A stretch of 64,000 bases of DNA. It comes from Eleginops maclovinus (Eukaryota > Chordata > Actinopteri > Perciformes > Eleginopidae). Position 1 is the stretch's first letter. Every line of letters begins with the position of its first letter. Location: contig NC_086354.1 of assembly GCF_036324505.1 (NCBI RefSeq), positions 26,027,961 to 26,091,960 of the forward strand, read 5' to 3'. A program made the position numbers and the translations under genes. The notes beneath the pieces were generated by a model, which ran no database searches, had not been told where the DNA came from, and saw nothing but the letters and a program-made list of their open reading frames with translations. This document shows positions 43,901 to 57,745 of this stretch, piece after piece.

Positions 43901-46900
43901 CACATTATCATCTTGAATCACTGTTTCATCACATATCAGCTGTTACATCACATGATCATCTGTTACATCACATTATCACTGTTTCATACATTATCATCTG
44001 TGATTCAGCTGTTTCATCACATTATCGCTGTTATCATCACATTATCAGCTGGTATTTACATCACATTATCACTGTGATTCAGTTGTTTTCATCTCATTAT
44101 CAGCTGTTACATTACATTATCAGCTTTTCACACACGATTATCAGCTGTTACATCAACATTATCATTCTTGTGATCAGCTGTTCATCACATTATCAGCTGT
44201 TACATCAGATGGGGGGGGGGGGTGGGGGGGGGGGAGAGGGGGGGTAGATATAGTTGGGGGGGGGGGGGGGGGTGGGTTGGATATGGTGAAGATGTTTAAT
44301 ACTGATATTTAGATGCTGTTACAGATAATTTTATATGTTGAATTATATTTTATACAATGGTTACTCATCATTTTTTAATATTATAAGATGGGTTATATTA
44401 TAAGTTTAAGATTGGTGATCATTAGACAGCTGTACTTAACATTATCAGACTGTTACATCAAATTATCACTGTTACATCCTTTAATCAGATGTTACATCAC
44501 TTATCATCTTGATCAGCGGTTTCATACACATTTATCACTGTTACATCACTATTATCATTATCACTTTTCATCACATTACAGCTGTGACATGTATCAGCTG
44601 TTACATCACATTATCATCTGTTTCATCACATTATCAGCTGTTACATCACATTATCAGCTGTTCATCACATTATCAGCTGTTACATCACATTATCAGCTGT
44701 TACATCACATTATCAGCTGTGACATCACATTATCATCTGTTTACATCACATTATCAGCTGTGACATCACATTATTAGCTTGTTTCATTTCTATCACTTAT
44801 CAGGCTGTTACAAATCATCATTATCAGCTGTTTACATCACATTACAGCTGTTACAACAATCTCATTATCAGTCTTTACATCACATTATCAGCTGTTACAT
44901 ACACATTATCATCTGTTTACATCACTTTATCATGCTGTTACAACACATTTATCAAGCTGTTTCATCCACATATCAGCATGTTACAATCACATTTATATCA
45001 GGCTGTTACATCACATTATCATCTGTGTTACAATCACATTATCAGCTGTTACATCACATTATCAGCTGTTTCATCACATTATCAGCTGTTACATCACATT
45101 ATCAGCTTTACATCAACATTACAGCTGTTTCAACACATTATCAGCTGTATCATCACATTATCCAAGCCTGTTACATCACATTATCAGCTGTACATCAAAA
45201 AAGGGGGGGGGGGGGAATAGTGGGTTGGCATGATCAGCTGTGTACATACTTATCAGCTGGTTTCAACATCACAATTATCAGCTGTTTATCACATTATCAT
45301 CTGTGATTCAGCTGTTTCATCACATTATCATCTGTTAACATCACATTATCAGCTGTGACATTATCACTGTTACATCATATTATCATCTGTTTCATCACCT
45401 TATCAGCTTTACATCACATTCTCAGCTGTTACATCACATTTATCAGCTGTTACACACATTAGCAGCTGTTTCATCACATTATCAGCTGTTACATCACATT
45501 ATCAGCTGTATACATCACATTATCAGCTGTTACATCACATTATCAGCTGTTTCATCACATTATCAGCTGTTACATCACATTATCATCTGTTTCATTACAT
45601 TATCATCTGTGATTCAGCTGTTTCATCACATTATCATCTGTTACATCACATTATCAGCTGTTACATCACATTATCAGCTGTTACATCACATTATCAGCTG
45701 TTTACATCACATTATCAGCTGTTACATCACATTATCAGCTGTTACATCACATTATCATCTGTTTACATCACATTATCATCTGTGACATTATCAGCTGTTA
45801 CATCACATTATCAGCTGTTACATCACATTATCAGCTGTTACATCACATTATCAGCTGTTTACATCACATTATCAGCTGTTACATCACATTATCAGCTGTG
45901 ACATTATCAGCTGTTACATCACATTATCAGCTGTTACATCACATTATCAGCTGTTACCATCACATTATCAGCTGTTTACATCACATTATCAGCTGTTGAC
46001 ATCACATTATCAGCTGTTTACATCACATTATCAGCTGTTTTACATCACATTATCAGCTGTTACATCACATATCAGCTGTTACATCACATTATTCATCTGT
46101 GATTCAGCTGTTACATCACATTATCAGCTGTTACAATCACATTATCTCTGTGTACATCACATTATCAGCTGTTTACATCACATTATCAGCTGGTACATCA
46201 ATTATCAGCTGTTACATCACATTATCAGCTGTTTACATCACATATCAGCTGTTACATCACATTATCAGCTGTTACATCACATGATCAGCTGGTACATCAC
46301 ATTATCATCTGTGATTCAGCTGTTTACATCACATTATCAGCTGTTACATTCACATTATCATCTGTTTACATCACATTATCAGCTGTTACATCCATTATCA
46401 TCTGTTTACATCACATTATCATTATCAGCTGTTACATCACATTATCAGCTGTACATCACATTATCATCTGTTTACATCACATTATCATCTGTTACATCAC
46501 ATTATCATCTGTTTACATCACATTATCATCTGTTTACATCACATTATCAGCTGTTACATCACATTATCATCTGTTTACATCACATTATCATTATCAGCTG
46601 TTACATCACATTATCAGCTGTTACATCACATTATCATCTGTTTACATCACATTATCAGCTGTTACATCACATTATCATTATCAGCTGTTACATCACATTA
46701 TCAGCTGTTACATCACATTATCATCTGTTTACATCACATTATCATTATCAGCTGTTTCATCACATTATCATCTGTTTACATCACATTATCAGCTGTTACA
46801 TCACATTATCAGCTGTGATTCAGTTGTTTCATCACATTATCAGCTGTTACATCACATTATCAGCTGTTACATCACATTATCATTATCAGCTGTTACATCA

Positions 46901-47725
46901 CATTATCAGCTGTTACATCACAATTATCATTATCAGCTGTTTCATCACATTATCAGCTGTTTACATCAAGTCAACTCTTCATCACATTAACTCTTCATTA
47001 CGTTAAACCTTCATCACTGTAACCCTTCATCATGCTAACTTTTCAACAGTTCATATGACCTCTGACCTTTCAGCAGCAGGGGGCAGGGCTTGTACAGGAC
47101 ACCTGGCATAAGTGGAGTGTCCTTCTGGAAGGCCTGACTCATCTCTGACATCAGCAGTGACAGGCTGGACACGCCCTAACAGGAAGTGACAACATAATTA
47201 TGACATCAACTTCATCACTTCATATGAAAGCAACTCAGGTGGTCAGTTGGGTCTTACCTGGGTCCAGCCGCTGAGGACCGGCAGACGAATGTTTCCGGAA
47301 GCTTCCACGCAGCAGCATGTTGGGTTGATCACCATGGAGACAGAGGGGCAGACGAAGCAGCGGGGTGGGGACAGGGGATGGGTCTCATGTAGCCAGATGC
47401 ACACTGGGAAATTATACCCAGTTTCCTGTGAACACATGAACACTCTGTGAACACATGAACCTTCCCTCATTTCCTTTTAACCCACAAACACATCAGAAAA
47501 CAGATCAAAGTTATTGCTCACACGGAAACCAGATGAATTAATGAATGAGTTCAAAAATGAATTAAGAAATGAATGATGTGTGAATGAGGTGAGTCAATGA
47601 ATAAATGAGGTGAACAAACGGATCAGAAAGTGAGTAAATTAATAAATTAATGATTGACCTTCATACTGAACAGGAAGAGTTCCCGCCAAAAACACCAGCT
47701 TCTTCTTCTCCTTGTCAGGAAAAAC
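31090..47725 (-). CDS. HOIP/RNF31-like RBR ubiquitin ligase with upstream UEV domain
   Basis: By family, RBR ligases form ubiquitin chains through a RING2 cysteine thioester; the HOIP type makes linear chains. Exons 5' to 3': 47659-47725, 47258-47425, 47067-47175 (UEV); 41117-41162 and 40961-41035 (linker); 37874-38046 (RING1, CxC...CQSCF...CxQCG); 37492-37590, 37328-37417 and 37089-37185 (IBR: WCSHCSFG, CPSC, CCQC); 35506-35624 (RING2: [23 protein letters not shown]); 35287-35400 (LDD start: [13 protein letters not shown]); 34773-34836; 31593-31677; 31340-31508 ([11 protein letters not shown]); 31090-31128 (ends SVPLRKHL). The catalytic Cys codon is 35578-35580. The RING1 exon needs three single-base corrections and the UEV exon one. 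The first CxxC of RING1 and the 5' exons were not found. Visible exons total about 500 residues, far shorter than mammalian RNF31. Two adjacent genes remain the alternative. Confidence 0.8.
31678..34690. repeat. 43-bp minisatellite in the ligase gene intron
   Basis: About 65 units containing CATCATACACACACCTGAAC and ACCATCAGACCCTGAACA. On the gene strand each unit reads TGTGTTCAG|GTGTGTGT, identical to the real acceptor of exon 31593-31677, with which the array is continuous. Single-base indels become frequent after about 33360. Confidence 0.95.
34890..35286. repeat. GTGTACCT-type minisatellite touching a 5' splice site
   Basis: Irregular GT-rich repeats with GTGTACCTTTGTGTGTAGCT-like units. 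On the gene strand about ten copies read AG|GTACAC, the sequence of the real donor of exon 35287-35400, which the array adjoins. Confidence 0.85.
35406..35682. repeat. (AAT/AAC)n and (CA)n microsatellites
   Basis: AATAAC-type trinucleotides at about 35408-35490 lie in the intron between RING2 exon 35506-35624 and LDD exon 35287-35400. A (CA)n run lies at 35632-35679, directly before the RING2 exon acceptor on the - strand. Confidence 0.9.
35688..37044 (-). mobile_element. Degenerate Tc1/mariner element in ligase intron
   Basis: Inverted termini start CAGTGGAGGAAATAGG and share AGATCTTGTTTTTAATC-type sequence over about 170 bp at each end. Transposase remnants on the - strand at about 36000-36700 show [21 protein letters not shown] and FGGREMLP in different frames, matching the order of Tc1 transposase blocks but badly broken. 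It is a different family from the 23606 copy, to judge from its termini. Confidence 0.85.
37264..37318. repeat. (GT)n microsatellite
   Basis: GT run in the intron between ligase exons 37328-37417 and 37089-37185, directly downstream of the first exon's donor on the - strand. The upstream intron has a matching (CA)n run at 37594-37662, next to the acceptor of exon 37492-37590. Confidence 0.9.
38047..39165. repeat. 35-bp array of tandem 3' splice-site-like units
   Basis: About 32 units of GATCTGCAGGAGATACAGAC plus AGAGAAGAGACA. On the ligase gene strand every unit is a pyrimidine tract ending CTGTATCTCCTGCAG|ATC, the same as the real acceptor of the RING1 exon (first base 38046). Single-base indels occur in several units. 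Confidence 0.93.
39166..40955. other. Ligase intron, no supported exon
   Basis: The exon with the first CxxC of RING1 should lie here but was not recognised. Short repeats of ACTACAGAGACCTGCAGG occur at 39510-39620 and 40055-40090. A - strand frame at 39327-39500 ([19 protein letters not shown]) is UBA-like in pattern, but I cannot support it. An (AT)n run lies at 40906-40939. Confidence 0.4.
41230..46970. repeat. 19-20-bp satellite (5.7 kb) between the UEV and ligase exons
   Basis: Units of TGTTACATCACATTATCAGC with variants TTTCATCAC, TTTACATCAC, GTGATTCAGC and a short form TGTGACATTATCAGC. Register is regular at both ends, but the middle (about 42880-45400) is full of single-base indels. 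Non-repeat sequence with G runs lies at 44208-44275 and 45203-45215. Confidence 0.96.
47067..47725 (-). CDS. TSG101-like UEV domain exons
   Basis: Three exons (47659-47725, 47258-47425, 47067-47175) match consecutive TSG101 UEV segments: [26 protein letters not shown] and [12 protein letters not shown], then an amphipathic end ([10 protein letters not shown]). UEV domains resemble E2 enzymes but lack the active cysteine; here Arg sits at that position (GNIRLP), so a non-catalytic ubiquitin- or late-motif-binding role is expected. The middle exon is 168 nt; deleting one C from 47417-47419 gives 167 nt and restores both the frame (GNWYNFP) and phases 1-0. No TSG101 coiled coil or steadiness box follows. 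The next co-oriented exons are the RBR linker and ligase. Confidence 0.85.
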
Positions 47726-47734
47726 CTGTATTAA

Positions 47735-47878
47735 CACGTTCTTATTAACCATATGTATCATTAACACGTTCATATTAACCATATGTATCATTAACACGTT
47801 CATATTAACCATATGTATCATTAACCCGTTCATATTAACCATATGTATCATTAACACGTTCATATTAACCATATGTAT
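47735..47878. repeat. Short 30-bp array at the UEV exon acceptor
   Basis: Five units of TTAACACGTTCATATTAACC plus ATATGTATCA. The unit's GTTAAT leads straight into the acceptor GTTAATACAG of exon 47659-47725 on the - strand. Confidence 0.9.
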
Positions 47879-50800
47879 GAATGAATGAATGATGAATGAA
47901 TGATGTATGAATGAATGATGTATGAATGAATGATGTATGAATGAATGATGTATGAATGAATGATGTATGAATGTAATGAATGAGAATGAAAGAATAAATA
48001 ATGTATGAATGATAGTATGTATGAATGATGTAGAATGAATGAGAATGAATAAATGATGAAGAATGAATGATTGGGGTAAAATAATGAATGATGTATGAAT
48101 GAATGAATGGAATAATGTATGAATTAATGATGTAAATGAATGTATGAATGATGTATGAATGAATGCAGTAATGAATGAATGAAATGATGTATGAATGAAT
48201 GTAAGTATGAATAAATGAATATGAATGAAAAATGATGATAATGATGAATGGATGTAGGAATGAATGATGTAAGAATAAATATGTATAAGAATGAGATGTA
48301 TGAATGAATGAATGATTATAATGAATATGTAAGAATGAATAAATGAGTATGAATGAATGATGTATGAATGAATATGTAGAATGAAATGAAGTCTGAATGA
48401 ATGAATGAATGAGTCGGATTGAATGATGTATGAATAAATTATGTATAATTTAATTTATGAATGAATGAATGAAGTAGAATGAATGAATGATGTATGAAGT
48501 TAGGATGTATGATTAAAAAACATTTGATGTATGAATGAATGATGTATGAAAAAATGAAAAATATGAAAAAAAAAATATGTAGTGAATAAAATGATGTATA
48601 ATGAATGATTTATGAAAGAATGAATATGTATGAATGAATATGTATGAATGAATGAATGAATGATGTATGAATGAATGATGTATGAATGAAGGAATGATGT
48701 ATGAATAAATGATGTTTGAATGAAAAAATGATGATGAAAGAAGATGTATGAATGAATGAATGATGTATGAATGAATGAAGTATGAATGAATGAATGATGT
48801 AAGAATGAATGATTGTTAGAATAAATGATGTATGAAATGATTAAATGATGTATGAAATAAAAGAGGTATATTGAATAAATATGTATGAATAAATATGTAT
48901 GAAGAAAATAAATGATATGAAGAATTATGTATGAATGTATGAATGATGTATGAATGAATGATGAATGAATAAATGATGTATGAATGAATGATGAATGAAT
49001 AAATGATGTATGAATAAATGATGTATGAATGAATAAATGATGTATGAATAAATGATGTATGAATAAATGATGTATGAATGAATAAATGATGTATGAATGA
49101 ATGAATGATGTATGAATGAATGATGTATGAATGAATGATGTATGAATGAATAAATGATGATGAATGAATGTGTATGATTGAATGATGTATGAATGAATGA
49201 TGTATGATGTATGAATGAATGATGTATGAATGAATGATGTTTGATAAATGATGAATGAATGAATGGTGGTATGAATTGAATGATGTATGAATGAATGATG
49301 TATGATGTATGAATGATGATGTATGAATGAATGAATGATGAATGAATAATGATGTATGAATGAATGATGTATGAATGAATGAATGATGTATGAATGAATG
49401 AATGGATGAATGATAAATGATGTATGAATGAATGATGTATGAATGAATGATGTATGAATAATGATGTATGAATGAATAAATGATGTATGAATGAATGATG
49501 TATGAATGAATGAATGATGTATGAATGAATGAAGTATGAATGAATGAATGATGTATGAATGAATGATGTATGAATAAATGATGTATGAATGAATGATGTA
49601 TGAATGATGTATGTATGAATGAATGATGTATGAATGAATGATGTATGAATGAATGATGTATGAATTATGTATGAATGAATGAATGATGTATGAATGAATG
49701 ATGTATGAATGAATTATGTATGAATGAATGATGTATGAATGATGTATGAATGAATGAATGATGTATGAATGAATAAATGATGAATGAATGAATGGTGTAT
49801 GAATGAATGATGTATGAATGAATGAAGTATGAATGAATGATGTATGAATGAATGATGTATGAATGAATGAAGTATGAATGAATGATGTATGAATGAAGTA
49901 TGAATGATGTATGAATGAATGGTGTATGAATGAATGATGTATGATGAATGATGTATGAATGAAGTATGAATGATGTATGAATGAATGATGTTATGAATGA
50001 AGTATGAATGATGTATGAATAAATGATGAATGAATGAATGATGAAGAATGGTTTATGAATGATAAAGTATGAATGAATGATGTATGAATAAATGATGTAT
50101 GAAGATGTATGAATGAATGAATGATGTATGAATGAATGATGTATGAATGAATGATATATGAATGAATGATGTATGAATGATGTATGAATGAATGAATGAT
50201 GTTTGAATGAATGATGTATGAATGATGTATGAATGAATGATGTATGAATGAATGATGTTTGAATGAATGAATGATGTATGAATGAATGATGTATGAATGA
50301 ATGAGGTATGATGAATGATGTATGAATGAATGATGTTTTGAATGAATGATGTATGAATGAATGATGAATGAATGAATACATGATGTATGAATGAATGATG
50401 AATGATGATGTATGAATGAATGATGAATGAATACATGATGTATGAATGAATGATGTATGAATGAATGAAGTATTAATGAATGATGTATGAATGAATGATG
50501 TTTGAATGATGATGTATGAATGAATGATGTATGAATAAATGAATGAATGATGTATGAATGAATGATGAATGAATACATGATGTATGAATGGAATGAATGA
50601 TGTATGAATGATGTTGAATGAATGATGAATGAATGATGTATGAATGAATGAAATGATGTATGAATGAATGATGAATGAATGAATGATGAATGAATGATGT
50701 ATGAATGAATGATGAATGGATGAATGATGATGAATGAATGATGTATGAATGAATGATGTATGAATGAATGATGAATGAATGATGTTATGAATGAATGATG

Positions 50801-53800
50801 GAATGGATGAATGATGTATGAATGATGTATGAATGAATGAATGATGTATGAATGATGTATGAATGAATGAATGATGTATGAATAAATGATGTAAGAATGA
50901 AGGATGAATGAATGATGTATGAATGGATGAATGATGTATGAAGATGTAAGAAAGAATGAATGATGTATGAATAATGATGTAGTATGAAATGGATGAATGA
51001 AGATGTATAATGAATGAATGATTGGAATGAATTGATGTATGAATTATGATGTATGAATAAATGATGTATAATGAATGAATGATGTATGAATGAATGATGT
51101 ATGAATAAATGATGTATGAATGAATAAAATGAGAATGAATAAATGAGAATGAATGAAGTATGAATGATTGAATATGTAGAATAAATGATGTATGAATGAA
51201 TGAATGTGTATGAATAATGATGTATGAATAATGGATGTATGAATGATGTATGAAGTTATGAATGAATGATGTATGAATGAATGAAGTTTGGAATAAATTT
51301 GATGAATGATGTTTGAATGAATGATGTCTGAATGAATGAATATGTATGAATAAATGATGTATGCCTTGACATGAATTAAGCCAGACTGACAGAAAAAGGG
51401 GGGTGGTAATCAGCCTTAAACGTAATCAAGCAATAGACAGATAATACATACATGATGTATGAATGAATGGATGAATGACTGACAGATGACATGAAGCATG
51501 ATGAATTAATGTAAGATTAAAGAATGTAAGAATGATGAATGAAAGAATAGATTAATACAAACTGCATTATGCCAGATGAAATAAAGAATAAAATGATGAA
51601 TGCTGAAGAACAATGATGAATGAAAGAAAAAAATGATGAAAGAAAGAATGAAGAAATAAAGATCTACAAGATGAAGAATGGAAGAAGAAATGACTGAAAC
51701 AAATGATGAAAAAAAGCTATAAGACAGCATGATGCAAACCTATTAATGTCATGACAGAAGAATGACAGAAAGATGTAAGACAACATGCTGAATGAATGAA
51801 TTATGAATGAATTATGAAAGAAAGGCAAGATGAAATGTGAAAGAATGATGTCTGAATGAATGAGATGAATATAATCAGTATGCCAGAATGATGAATGAAT
51901 GATTAAGACAGAATGAAGAATGGATGAAAGAAGTATCAATGCTGTAAGAATGCATGAATGAAGTATTGAATAGATGTATAATGCATGAATGAAAGATGTA
52001 ATGTAATCAATGAAGTAAGACATATGATGAATGAAGATGTATGATGGATGAATGATGTATGGGGGGGAATTGGATTTGAAAGAATGAATGTTGTTTAAAA
52101 ATGTGTGTATGGTTTGGGGGGATTGATGAATGTATTTTATGATGAATGTTGATGAAGGATGTATTATATATGTGGGGGGATGATGAATAAATATATGAAT
52201 GAAGGAATGATGTATGAATAATGATGTATGAAAAATGAGGTATGAATGAATAAATATGAATGAATAAATGATGAATGAATGAAGTATGATTGAAGGTTGG
52301 GTTTGCTTTTATTTGGTTGGTTTGTTTGATTGGGGTTGTTTTATTGTTGTTGGTTGGTTTGGTAGTATGTAGGAATGTATGATGTTGGATTATTTGTTGG
52401 GTGGATGGTTGTTGTTGGAAGTTTGGAGGGGTTGTTTGATAGTTGTAGGTTTTTTAATGTTGTTGTAGAAAGGATGTTTGAATGTATGAATGTATGATGA
52501 TTGATGGTTTGTAGATGTATGAATGAATAAATGATGTATGATGAATTATTGATTGAATGAAGATGTTTGTATGAATATATGATGAATGAATGTATGATGT
52601 ATGAAAGAATAATTGGGATTGATTGAATGAAGATGAATGTTGGATTGAATTTTTGAATGAATGTATGAATGATGATTGATTGATGTATGATTGAATATAT
52701 GAGGATTAAGGATTGATGAATGAATAATGAATAAATGATGTATATATGAATGATTGAATTAATTTGGTGAATTTGAAAGTGGATGTTGGAATGAATGAGT
52801 ATGAATGAAATGATTTTGAATCAAGATGTATGGAATGAACGATGTATGATTAAATGAATGTAAGAATGATTGATGAATGAATGATGTAATGATGAATTAA
52901 TGATGCTATGAATGAATGATGTATTAATGAATGATTATGAATCAATGATGTAAGTGAATCAAGGTGTGGATGTAATGAATGAAGAAATGATGTAGAATGA
53001 ATATGAAGAATGATGTAAAATGAATGAATAGGAAGATGTATGAATGAATATGTATGAATGATGATGAATTATGAATGAATGATGAGATTGAATGAATAAT
53101 ATGTATGAATGATGTATGAAGAATGATGAATGAATGAATGATGAATGAATTGATGTATGAATGTATGATGTATGAATGAATAAAAAATGAGAATGAATGA
53201 ATGATGATAGAATGAAGTATGTATGAATGATGATTATAAAATGATAATGAATAAATATGTATGAATGAATGATGTATGAAGATGGGTATGAATGAATAAA
53301 TGATGGAAATGAGAATGATGAAATGAAGTGGGGATGGGGTATGGTTTGAATAAAGGAGGAATAATAAATGATGAATGAATGATGATGAATAAAGGATGAA
53401 TGAATAAATGATGAATGAATAAATATGTATGAATGAATGATGTATGAATGGATATGGATGTAGGGTGGATTGATGATTATATGAATGAGAGGATGTATGA
53501 ATGATGAGCGTAATGAATGAATGATGAATGAATGGATGTTATGAATAAATGAAATGAATGAATAAAATGATGTAGAATGAAATGATGTATGAATGAATAG
53601 TATGAATGAATGATGTATGAATGAATGAATATGAATGAATTTGGAAAGTATGGAATAAATGATGAATGAAAAAATGATGAATGAATGAATGATGTATGAA
53701 TGAATGATGAATGGATGAATGATGTAATGAAAGATTATGAATGAAAGAAAGATGATGAATGATGTATGAATGAATGAATGATGTATGAATAAATGATGTC

Positions 53801-54650
53801 AGGAAATGAGATGAATGAATGATGTATTGATTGGATGAATGATGTAATGAATGAGTAAGAAAGAATGAATATGTTGAATGAATGATGTATGAATGAATGA
53901 AGAATGAATGATGTATGAAAGAATGATGAATGGATTGAATGATGTATGAATGAATGATGTATGAAAAATGATGTATGAATGAATGCTGATCATGAAATTA
54001 TGTAATGAATGAATGAGAATGGATGAATGATTATGAATGTGTATGGTATGAATGAATGATGTATGAATGAGGTATGAATAATGAATGGATGTATGAATAA
54101 ATGATGTAGAATGAAAGATGATGAATGAAGTATGAATTGATGAATGATGTATGAATGATGTATAAAGAAAGAATGATTATGAAAAATAGATGTAAGAAAT
54201 GAATGATGAATGAATGAAGTGAAATGAATGAATGATGAAAGAATGAATGTATGAATAAATGATGAATGAAATAAATGAGAATGAAAGATGAATGATGTAT
54301 GAATGAATGATGTATGAATAAATGATGTATGAAAGAAAAAATGATGAATGAATAAATGATGAATGAATGAAGTATAATGAATGATGATATGAATAAATGA
54401 TGTATGAATGAATGCATGAAGTCTGAATAGTGAAGATGTATTAATGAAATGAATTAAGAAATGATGTTGGATGTACTGAATGAATGATGTAATGAATGAA
54501 TGATGTTTAGAAAAAATGATGACTGTGATGTATGATTGAGAATGATGTATAATGAATGAATGATGTATGAAAAAACTGGAAGTAATGAATGAAAGATGAA
54601 TTACTAAAGAAATATGTATGAATGAAAGACGGAAAGAAATGAATGACAGA
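47878..54650. repeat. (ATGA/TGAA)n tetranucleotide-based satellite, 6.8 kb
   Basis: Mostly ATGAATGAATGATGT units. Order is good at 48950-50900. At 51150-54640 it is noisier, with many point changes, G-rich patches (52060-52450) and loss of register. The - strand frames (SFIHTSFIHHSFI) are repeat by-products. Confidence 0.95.
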
Positions 54651-54659
54651 TGAATGAAA

Positions 54660-57600
54660 AAATCGACACCTTCCCAGCAACATCCAGCCCGCATACAGCC
54701 ATCCAATCAGACATCAGACACCCATCCAGCAGACCAAGACATCATACATCCATCCATCAGAAAGCCAGCCATAGACATCCATCCATACATGCCTAGCCAC
54801 CCATCATCCATCATCCACCCATCATCCATCCATCCATCATACACCTTCACCCATCTCCATCCATGCCATCATACACCACCACCCATCAGCCATCCCAGCC
54901 AGCATCCATCCATCCAGCTCACCCATTCAGCCATACCAGCAGTCATACATCCCTCCACCCACCCATCATCCAATCCTTCCATCATACATCCATCCACCCA
55001 GCATCCGATCCATCCTTCACCATCCATTAGTCCAACCCATATGCCAGACATCCCATCATACATCCCACCAGCAGACAGCCACCCATCATACATCCTCGAT
55101 CATCCATCAGTGTGAACAGCCAACCATCATCCATTCAGCCTACATACATTCCATCCATACATTACATCCATCCCATCATACATCCATCCATCACCATCCA
55201 TCATACTTCCATCCCATCCACCATTCATCCATGCCATACATCCATCATACATCCATCCAGCCATCATACATCAATCATACATCCTCCTGCCATCTTGACA
55301 GCCACCCATCATACTCAAGCCATCATCCATCCATCATACGATCTATACATCACATCATACAGTCCATCATAACATCCCTCCATCCATCCTACATCCACCC
55401 ATCATACATCCAATCCATCATCCATCCATCATACATCCAGCCATCCATCATCCAGTCCATCATACACCACCCATCCAAACATCCACCCATCATACATCCA
55501 TCCATCCATCATACATCCATCCATCATACATCCACCCATCATACATCCATCCACCCATCATCCATCCACACATCATACATCCATCCATCCTACATCCATC
55601 CATCCATCATACATCCACACCATCAGACATCCAGTCCATCATACATCCATCCCTCATACATCCATCCATCATACATCATACAGCCCATCCATCATACCAT
55701 CCATCATACAGCCATCCAGTCATACATCCATCCATCATACATCCATCATTACATCCATCCACCCATCATCCATCATCCACCCATCATCCAGGCCATCATA
55801 CATCCATCCACCCATCATCCATCCATCCATGCATACATCCCTCCACCCATCATCTATCCAATCCATCATCCATCCAGCATCCACCCATCATGCCATACAT
55901 CCATCATCAATCCATCATACATCCATCCACCCATCATCCATCCATCCATCATCCATCCACCATCCACCCATCATACATCCATCCATCATCATCCATAAAT
56001 CCATCCACCCATCATACATCCATCCATCATACATCCATCCATCATACATCCACCCAGCATCATCCACCCAGCATACATCCATCCACCCATCATACAGCCA
56101 TCCATCATCCATCCATCATACATCCATCCATCCATCATACATCCATCCATCATACATCCATCCATCATACAGCCACCCATCATACATCCACCCATCATAC
56201 TTCCAGCCACCCATCATACATCCATCCATCATTCCATCCATCATACATCCATCCACCCATCATACATCCATCCATCATACATCCATCAGCCATCATACAT
56301 CCATCCATCATAACATCCATCCATCCATCATACATCCATCATACATCCATCCATCAGCCAGCCATCCATCATCCATCCATCATACATCCATCCATCATAC
56401 ATCCATCCACCCATCATCCATCATCCATCCATCATACATCCAGTCCATCATCCATCCACCCATCATCCATCCACCCATCATACATCCATCCATCATACAT
56501 CCAGCATACATCCAGCCACCCATCATCCATCCATCCTTCATCCATCCTTCATACATCCATCCACCATCTTCCATCCACCCATCCATCCATCCATCATCCA
56601 TCCACCCATCATCCATCCACCCATCATCCATCCACCCATCATACATCCATCCATCATACATCCATCCATCATACATCCATCCATCATACATCCATCCATC
56701 CTACATCCATCCATCAGCCATCCATTCATACATCCACCCATCATCCATCCACCCATCAGACATCCATCCAGCATACAGCCATCCATCATACATCCATCCA
56801 TCATACATCCATCCGATCCATTCATCCAGCCAGGCAGACATCCACCCATCATCCATCCACCCATCATACATCCATCCATCATACATCCAGCCATCATACA
56901 TCCATCCATCATACATCCATCCATCAGACATCCAGCCATCCTACAGCCATCCATCCATCATCCATCCATTCATACATCCACCCATCAGTCCATCCACCCA
57001 GTCATCCATCCATCCATCAGACATCCACCCATCAGCCATCCACCCATCATACATCCATCCATCATACATCCATCCATCATACATCCATCCACCCATCATA
57101 CATGCCATCCATGCCATCATCCATCCATCATCCACCCATCATACAGCCATGCCTTCATCCATCCATCCATCATCCACCCATCATACATCCATCCACCCAT
57201 CATACATCCATCCATCCATCATCCATCCATCCATCATCCACCCATCATCCATACATCCACCCATCATACATCCATCCATCCATCATCCTTCCATCCATCA
57301 TCCACCCATCATACATCCACCCATCATACATCAATCCATCATACATCCATCCACCCATCATACATCCATCCATCCAGCATCCATCCATCCATCATCCACC
57401 CATCATACATCCACCCATCATACATCAATCCATCATACATCCATCCACCCATCATAAATCCATCCACCCCATCATCCATCCATCATCCATCCATCCAGCA
57501 TACAGCCACCCATCAGACAGCCACCCATAATCCAGTTGATCATCCATCCATCATCCAGCATACATCCATCCATCCATCATCCATCCATCCATCATACCAT

Positions 57601-57745
57601 CCCAGCCACCCATCACCATCCATCCCATGCATACATCCATCACCCAATCATAAATCAATCATCCACCCATCTTCCATCCCCATCATCCATCCAGCCTTCA
57701 TCCATCCATCATACATCCCACCCATCATACATCCACCCATAATGC
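54660..57745. repeat. (CATC)n-based satellite, 3.1 kb
   Basis: Units of CATCCATCCATCATACATC and CACCCATCATACATC. It abuts the (TGAA)n array at about 54655 with a sharp change of motif. Frames of more than 500 codons ([13 protein letters not shown]) arise from the repeat. Confidence 0.95.

Noticed and set aside
55829..57530. Two 540-codon [12 protein letters not shown] frames
   Set aside because: By-product of the (CATC)n satellite, with no start context, splice sites or non-repeat domain.
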